A stretch of 64,000 nt of DNA from Hufsiella ginkgonis. Lineage in GTDB: Bacteria; Bacteroidota; Bacteroidia; Sphingobacteriales; Sphingobacteriaceae. Positions 59,575 through 64,000 of this stretch are shown here, piece by piece. Made by a program: the position numbers and the translations under genes. The stretch's first letter is position 1; the number at the start of each line of letters is the position of its first letter. The notes under the pieces are model-generated. The model saw nothing but the letters and a program-made list of their open reading frames with translations. It was not told the DNA's origin and searched no databases. The stretch spans positions 124,001 through 188,000 of the forward strand of contig NZ_WVHS01000002.1 in the NCBI RefSeq assembly GCF_009834915.1, written 5' to 3'.

Positions 59575-60390
59575 ATGAAAAAAGCCCGCCTCATTATTCT
59601 TTTCCTGTTGATGATCACCGGTTCTGCCTTTATTGCGCAGAAACCTAAACCCACACTTTTCCTGATAGGTGATTCTACCGTGCGCAACGGAACGCTCGGG
59701 AACGGCGGGGGCGGTTTATGGGGGTGGGGAAGTTTCCTGCATAACCTGTTAGACACCACGCGGATCTCCGTTCAGAACCGCGCCCTTGGCGGAACCAGCA
59801 GCCGCAGTTATGTAACAGGCGGGCTCTGGAACAAGGTACTGGCAGAACTGAAGCCCGGCGATATCGTGATAATGCAGTTTGGCCATAACGACAACGGGAA
59901 GACCTCGGTAAAAGGAAATGGCGAAGATACCATCCACGCGCTTAACCCGAAGACCGCGGAAATGGAAGTTATTCATTCCTTCGGTTGGAATATGCGGAAG
60001 TTCATCCGCGAAGCGAAGGAAAAGGGCGCTACCCCGATCGTATGCTCCCTGGTACCGCGTAACCGCTGGACGGACGGCAAAGTGAATCGCGACGACCATA
60101 GTCACGGCGAGTGGGCAAAGCAGGCCGCAGTGCAGGAAGGCGTGGCTTTTATCGACCTGAACACTCTTGTCGCCGATCATTACGACCAGGTAGGGCAGCA
60201 ACACGTACAGGGCACCTACTTCGATAAAGACCCGGTGCATACCATCGCGGGAGGCGCCAAGATGAGTGCGATGCTGGTAGTATATGGGCTCCGGAACCTG
60301 CAAAACAACCCGCTGAAAGAATACCTGCTAAAAACGCCGGCAGCTATGCAGACGTGGACCTACGCGCCAAGCAAAGATCCCCGCCTGTAG
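59575..60390 (+). CDS. Rhamnogalacturonan acetylesterase-like SGNH hydrolase (CE12)
   Basis: A 271-residue exported esterase with a signal peptide (about 1-22). SGNH blocks: IGDST (Ser34), ALGGTSSR, FGHNDN, and the late Asp-His pair in DKDPVHTIAGG. This is the CE12 pattern of enzymes that remove acetyl groups from rhamnogalacturonan I. It lies 14 bases after the CE15-like gene and 46 bases before a GH106 gene, all on one strand. The gene set points to pectin or acidic plant glycan use. Confidence 0.9.
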   Translation: MKKARLIILFLLMITGSAFIAQKPKPTLFLIGDSTVRNGTLGNGGGGLWGWGSFLHNLLDTTRISVQNRALGGTSSRSYVTGGLWNKVLAELKPGDIVIMQFGHNDNGKTSVKGNGEDTIHALNPKTAEMEVIHSFGWNMRKFIREAKEKGATPIVCSLVPRNRWTDGKVNRDDHSHGEWAKQAAVQEGVAFIDLNTLVADHYDQVGQQHVQGTYFDKDPVHTIAGGAKMSAMLVVYGLRNLQNNPLKEYLLKTPAAMQTWTYAPSKDPRL

Positions 60391-60436
60391 CGCCGGGGGA
60401 AACGAACGACCAATTAGCTCCCGACCATAATTCCCT

Positions 60437-63400
60437 ATGAGCAACCGCCGGTTTTTGCCCGCTATGGGCTTGTTAATTTCATTGATCTATCCAGGGATCA
60501 ATCTCTTTGCCCAGGAGAATCAGCTTAGTAAAGAATTTAAGAACCCGCCGCCGGCCGCCCGGCCGCGTGTTTGGTGGCATTGGGCAAACAGTAACGTAAC
60601 TAAAGAAGGCATCACGAAAGATTTCGAGTGGATGAAACGCGTCGGCATACAGGGAATGCAGTTGGGGGATGTGGCCTCCGGTGGCGGACAAACGGTTGAA
60701 AAGAAACTGGTGTTTGGCACCCCGGAATGGCTCGATGCCGTAAAACACGCGGCCGCCGAGGCAGACCGGCTCGGGCTGGAAATGGCCATGTTCACTTCCG
60801 GTGGATGGAGCCTCACCGGCGGCCCATGGGTAAAACCTGAAATGGCCATGAAGAAACTGGTTTGGAGCGAAACACAACTGGAAGGCGGTAAGACGCTGAC
60901 TGAAAAACTATCGCAGCCGCCATCGGCGGAGGGAGCGGGACCACTCCTCCGGAACGGGAACCGCCCGAATGGATATTATAAGGATTATGCAGTGGTGGCC
61001 TACCGTACGCCCGCCGCTGAGCTTGCCGGAACCGCGGGTAATGTGAAGGCGAGCACTTCGCGGGGCGCAGTACATTTCGTAAGCCTCGCAGATGAAGACT
61101 TATCTACAGGGATCTCCGTTCCTGCCGACCCGTCGACAAAAAAGGCCGTGATCAGCTGGACCTATGATCTGCCTTTCAAAGCGAAGGCGATCACCATTGC
61201 GGGAAGGACGGGGATCCCTTTTGGCCGCGTACAGGCTAGCGCCGACGGCGTGAACTTTAAAACACTCACCACTACTCCCGGGAAGTCTGGCTACCGCGGC
61301 GGAAACATTCGCACCTATGCTTTCCCGGAGGTAACGGCCAGGTATTTCCGGTTCGAGATGACCAACGCACCGGTACGGCCTGCAGATGTGATCTCGGAGG
61401 CGACCACGCTTGCCGATACCGCTTACCGACTTACCGAGCTTCGCCTGGTGACGGGTGCGCGGGTAAATCGCTGGGAAGATAAGGCAGGGTTCAATTTCCT
61501 GTTCGAATATGATGGAACGGCTACGCCCGATTATCCCCGCACATCCGTGATCAGGAAAGAGGACGTGATTGATCTCACATCCTTAATGGCCGCAGATGGA
61601 ACGCTGCGCTGGAATGCCCCGGCCGGCAACTGGACCATCCTCCGCCTTGGTTATGCATTAACCGGTGCTAAGAACCGTCCCGCAGTGCCTGCCGCCCTCG
61701 GTTACGAAGTAGATAAGATGGATAAGGAATATGTGACCGAATACATGAACGGTTACACCTCGCCCCTGGTCAAGGCACTTGGACCTTTGTACGGCAAAAG
61801 TATGCAATACATGGTGATGGATAGCTGGGAAGCCGGCATCCAGAACTGGACCGATAAAATGCCGGAAGAGTTTATGAAGCGCCGCGCCTACGCGATCCTG
61901 CCATACCTGCCCGCGCTTACGGGCCGGGTAGTAGAAAGCGGGGAGATGAGCGACCGCTTCCTGTGGGATTTCAGGAGAACGCTGGTTGACCTGATCGCGG
62001 AGAATCACTACGGTACCGTAACCAGTTACCTGAACAAGCAGGGTGTAAAAACCTATAGCGAAGCAGGCGGCGTATCGCTGGAATCGATCGAAGATGCACT
62101 GCTAAACAAGAAATATGTCGACATCCCGATGGGGGAGTTCTGGGTAAGGGACCTTCATCCTTCGTCCATGTATTACGAGGATGTGAGGGGAGCTGCCTCC
62201 GCATCACACGTATATGGCAAAGGATTGGTTGCGGCCGAGGCATTTACCGGGGGGAATTACGAATCGCCGGCCAGGCTGAAATCCATCGCCGACTACTGGT
62301 TTACACAGGGAGTGAACAGGCTGGTATTTCATACTTCCGCCCATCAGCCGCTGGATAGCAAACCCGGTAACACGATGGTGGGAACGCATATTAACCGCAA
62401 CATCACCTGGGCAGAGCTGGCGAAGCCGTTTATGACCTACTTGTCGCGAAACGCATATATGCTGCAGCGGGGCAGGTATGCCGCCGATATTCTTTACCTG
62501 CTGAACGAGGGTGCGCCCTCCACCATGCCATTCTGGGGACCGGGCATTCAGCCGGCCACGCCGGAAGGATACTCTTTTGACTACATCAACGCCGATGCAC
62601 TGCTTAGCCGGGTATCCGGCGGGCCGGATGGGAAACTGGTACTTCCTGACGGGCTTACTTATTCGGTGCTCGTGCTGCCGGAGACACAGGAAATGAGCCT
62701 GCCCGTAGCCCGTAAGATCAGGCAACTGGTACAAGCCGGCGCCGTCGTGGTAGGCCCGAAGCCCGTAAAGGTACCCGGATTAACAGCCTTCCCGGCATCG
62801 GACGACGAGCTGCGTGAGATCGGCAGCGAAGTATGGGGCGATGTGAATGGAGCCAGCCGCACGGTGAAAACCTACGGGAACGGGAAGATCTACTGGAACC
62901 AGCCGCTGCAAAAGGTATTGATGAACGCCGGCGTACCACCCGATGTGGATAATCACCGGTCGATTGCCGAGGTGTCATTTATTCACCGTATCGACGGCGA
63001 TACCGACATTTACCTGCTGGTTAACCGCACCGGCGAAATACAGGACCTCGACGTAAAATTCCGCGTAAGCGGTAAACAGCCTGAGCTTTGGCATGCCACC
63101 GACGGCAGCAGCGAACCGGCGTCGTATCGCCTGATGGATAAGCTTACGGCCGTGAACTTGCGGCTGTTGCCCGGTGAGTCGGTGTACGTGGTCTTCAACG
63201 GGAAGGCCACGGCCCCCTTCCGTACGGTTGTCCGTAAAACAGGGTCGCTGGTTACCACGGTCGGCGGTCCCTGGCAGCTTGCTTTTCCGAAAGGCTGGGG
63301 AGCTACGGATGCAGCCATGCAAGTCGACAGCCTTCAATCATGGACCATGCATGAGGACCCGGGCATCAAATTCTTCTCCGGAACGGCCACCTATACCAAG

Positions 63401-63751
63401 GTAATCGACTTAAAGAAAAAATGGACCAGGGGCAGCGCCTTGTGGCTCGACCTGGGGAAAGTAGGCGACCTGGCCGTAGTATCTGTGAACGGACACGTGA
63501 CCGACACACTGTGGCATGCCCCTTACCGCACCCTGATCGGCGGCTTCCTGAAACCCGGGAAGAACACCGTGGAAGTAAAAGTGACCAATAAGTGGACCAA
63601 CCGGATCGCGGGCGACATGGCGCTGCCTGCCGATCAAAAGATCCTTTCCCCGGGTCCGCCACCGTTTGGCGGCGGCGGACGGGCAGTAACTACCGGTCCG
63701 CCGCCGGCTGGTTTAATGGGCCCCGTGAGGTTGCTGCGGGAAGACTGGTAG
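60437..63751 (+). CDS. Alpha-L-rhamnosidase, GH106-like
   Basis: A 1104-residue exported glycosidase. The signal peptide ends near NLFAQE. The catalytic (beta/alpha)8 region begins RPRVWWHWANSNVTKEGITKDFEWMKRVGIQGMQLGD, a typical GH106 start, and continues with MFTSGGWSLTGGPWV, YMVMDSWEAGIQNW and YSEAGGVSLESIED, where catalytic acids are expected. Carbohydrate-binding-like beta domains sit inside (about 200-330) and at the end (TWKVIDLKKKW-like region, 980-1060). A Pro/Gly-rich tail (PPPFGGGGRAVTTGPPPAG) precedes the C terminus. GH106 enzymes remove rhamnose from pectins such as RG-I and RG-II. It follows the CE12 gene closely. Confidence 0.9.
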   Translation: MSNRRFLPAMGLLISLIYPGINLFAQENQLSKEFKNPPPAARPRVWWHWANSNVTKEGITKDFEWMKRVGIQGMQLGDVASGGGQTVEKKLVFGTPEWLDAVKHAAAEADRLGLEMAMFTSGGWSLTGGPWVKPEMAMKKLVWSETQLEGGKTLTEKLSQPPSAEGAGPLLRNGNRPNGYYKDYAVVAYRTPAAELAGTAGNVKASTSRGAVHFVSLADEDLSTGISVPADPSTKKAVISWTYDLPFKAKAITIAGRTGIPFGRVQASADGVNFKTLTTTPGKSGYRGGNIRTYAFPEVTARYFRFEMTNAPVRPADVISEATTLADTAYRLTELRLVTGARVNRWEDKAGFNFLFEYDGTATPDYPRTSVIRKEDVIDLTSLMAADGTLRWNAPAGNWTILRLGYALTGAKNRPAVPAALGYEVDKMDKEYVTEYMNGYTSPLVKALGPLYGKSMQYMVMDSWEAGIQNWTDKMPEEFMKRRAYAILPYLPALTGRVVESGEMSDRFLWDFRRTLVDLIAENHYGTVTSYLNKQGVKTYSEAGGVSLESIEDALLNKKYVDIPMGEFWVRDLHPSSMYYEDVRGAASASHVYGKGLVAAEAFTGGNYESPARLKSIADYWFTQGVNRLVFHTSAHQPLDSKPGNTMVGTHINRNITWAELAKPFMTYLSRNAYMLQRGRYAADILYLLNEGAPSTMPFWGPGIQPATPEGYSFDYINADALLSRVSGGPDGKLVLPDGLTYSVLVLPETQEMSLPVARKIRQLVQAGAVVVGPKPVKVPGLTAFPASDDELREIGSEVWGDVNGASRTVKTYGNGKIYWNQPLQKVLMNAGVPPDVDNHRSIAEVSFIHRIDGDTDIYLLVNRTGEIQDLDVKFRVSGKQPELWHATDGSSEPASYRLMDKLTAVNLRLLPGESVYVVFNGKATAPFRTVVRKTGSLVTTVGGPWQLAFPKGWGATDAAMQVDSLQSWTMHEDPGIKFFSGTATYTKVIDLKKKWTRGSALWLDLGKVGDLAVVSVNGHVTDTLWHAPYRTLIGGFLKPGKNTVEVKVTNKWTNRIAGDMALPADQKILSPGPPPFGGGGRAVTTGPPPAGLMGPVRLLREDW

Positions 63752-63819
63752 GCAGGAGCGCCCGAGTTTAACGGGATCTGTTCATTTTGTTCACTTTTTA
63801 CCGCTAATTCATCTTTATT

Positions 63820-63840
63820 ATAGAACCTTTTGGTTTCTAT
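63820..63840. promoter_or_regulatory. Small inverted repeat upstream of the right-edge gene
   Basis: ATAGAACC-TTTT-GGTTTCTAT, arms pairing over eight bases with one bulge, 40 bp before the ATG at 63881. It could be an operator or a hairpin at the end of the rhamnosidase transcript. Confidence 0.3.
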
Positions 63841-63880
63841 CGCGTTAGGAAAATACAAACGCTACCTTTTCCTGACGTGC

Positions 63881-64000
63881 ATGATAAAGACTGCCTACAA
63901 AATTCCCGTATTACGCTACGGCCTGGTTGTTTCGCTGATTGCATTTTTGTTTATCGGATCATTTTACCTCTATCTTCACTATACGCGGGCACAGAAACTT
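63881..64000 (+). CDS. Start of a membrane protein, cut by window edge
   Basis: 40 codons from ATG 63881, open to the end of the window: MIKTAYKIPVLRYGLVVSLI then a hydrophobic helix (about 13-34, GLVVSLIAFLFIGSFYLYL) and a charged stretch (HYTRAQKL). A single N-terminal membrane helix after a short basic segment fits a sensor kinase or other membrane-anchored protein, but nothing more can be said from 40 residues. Confidence 0.5.
   Translation, partial: MIKTAYKIPVLRYGLVVSLIAFLFIGSFYLYLHYTRAQKL

Noticed and set aside
1-64000. tRNA, rRNA or insertion sequence
   Set aside because: No cloverleaf-like sequence, rRNA core segment or transposase was recognised in the intergenic regions, which are mostly under 300 bp.

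Overview
The window is a 64 kb chromosomal segment of about 50% G+C from a member of the Bacteroidota, most likely the Sphingobacteriales/Chitinophagales side. The evidence is a type IX secretion sorting domain on one enzyme, TAnnTTTG promoter boxes with few Shine-Dalgarno sites, DUF4369-TlpA lipoproteins, a his operon with bifunctional hisB and hisIE, and carbohydrate esterases next to a GH106 rhamnosidase. I cannot name the genus. No rRNA, tRNA, IS element, prophage or CRISPR array was seen. Gene density is high and nearly every gene is intact.

Layout. 1-6.3 kb: Kdo synthesis (kdsD cut by the left edge, kdsA), recQ, gatB and a TlpA-like lipoprotein. 6.3-14.4 kb: a PhoB-type regulator, a YtxH protein, an acyltransferase overlapping a type IX-secreted GDSL hydrolase, a phosphohexomutase, aspartate kinase and lysA, and a lone receiver protein. 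14.5-20.9 kb: a large MG2-like surface protein, a penicillin acylase homologue, a small membrane protein and a LuxE-like ligase. 20.9-26.7 kb: grpE-dnaJ, ftsE with a small partner, a LuxC-like acyl reductase divergent from a 2x[4Fe-4S] ferredoxin, a universal stress protein and an NlpC/P60 hydrolase. 26.8-36 kb: a WD40 protein and a complete histidine operon transcribed leftward (hisG-hisD-lipoprotein-hisC-hisB-hisH-hisA-hisF-hisIE). 36-46 kb: an L,D-transpeptidase, sugar isomerase/oxidoreductase genes, an overlapping dinB-dnaE2-like polymerase pair, an alginate-lyase-family protein and an SDR. 46-51.7 kb: a J-domain/KTSC fusion, a SWIM protein, a frameshifted membrane-protein pseudogene, a cytochrome-c-tailed dehydrogenase-like protein, MOSC and DUF4342 proteins. 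51.7-64 kb: a heterodimeric ABC exporter, a secreted zinc metalloprotease, and a CE15-CE12-GH106 set that looks directed at pectin or glucuronoxylan side chains, followed by the start of a membrane protein cut by the right edge.

The most notable non-coding find is upstream of hisG: a full Bacteroidota promoter (TTTG, 19 nt, TATATTTG) followed by a 19-codon reading frame with six His codons, then hairpins, then hisG with a TTG start. This has the layout of a histidine leader peptide (attenuation). Other points of interest are a lipoprotein gene inserted inside the his operon, a DnaE with a degenerate PHP domain co-translated with a catalytically intact Pol IV behind a palindrome, two dispersed intergenic repeat families, candidate leaderless promoters, and a LuxC/LuxE-like aldehyde-forming pair without luciferase genes.
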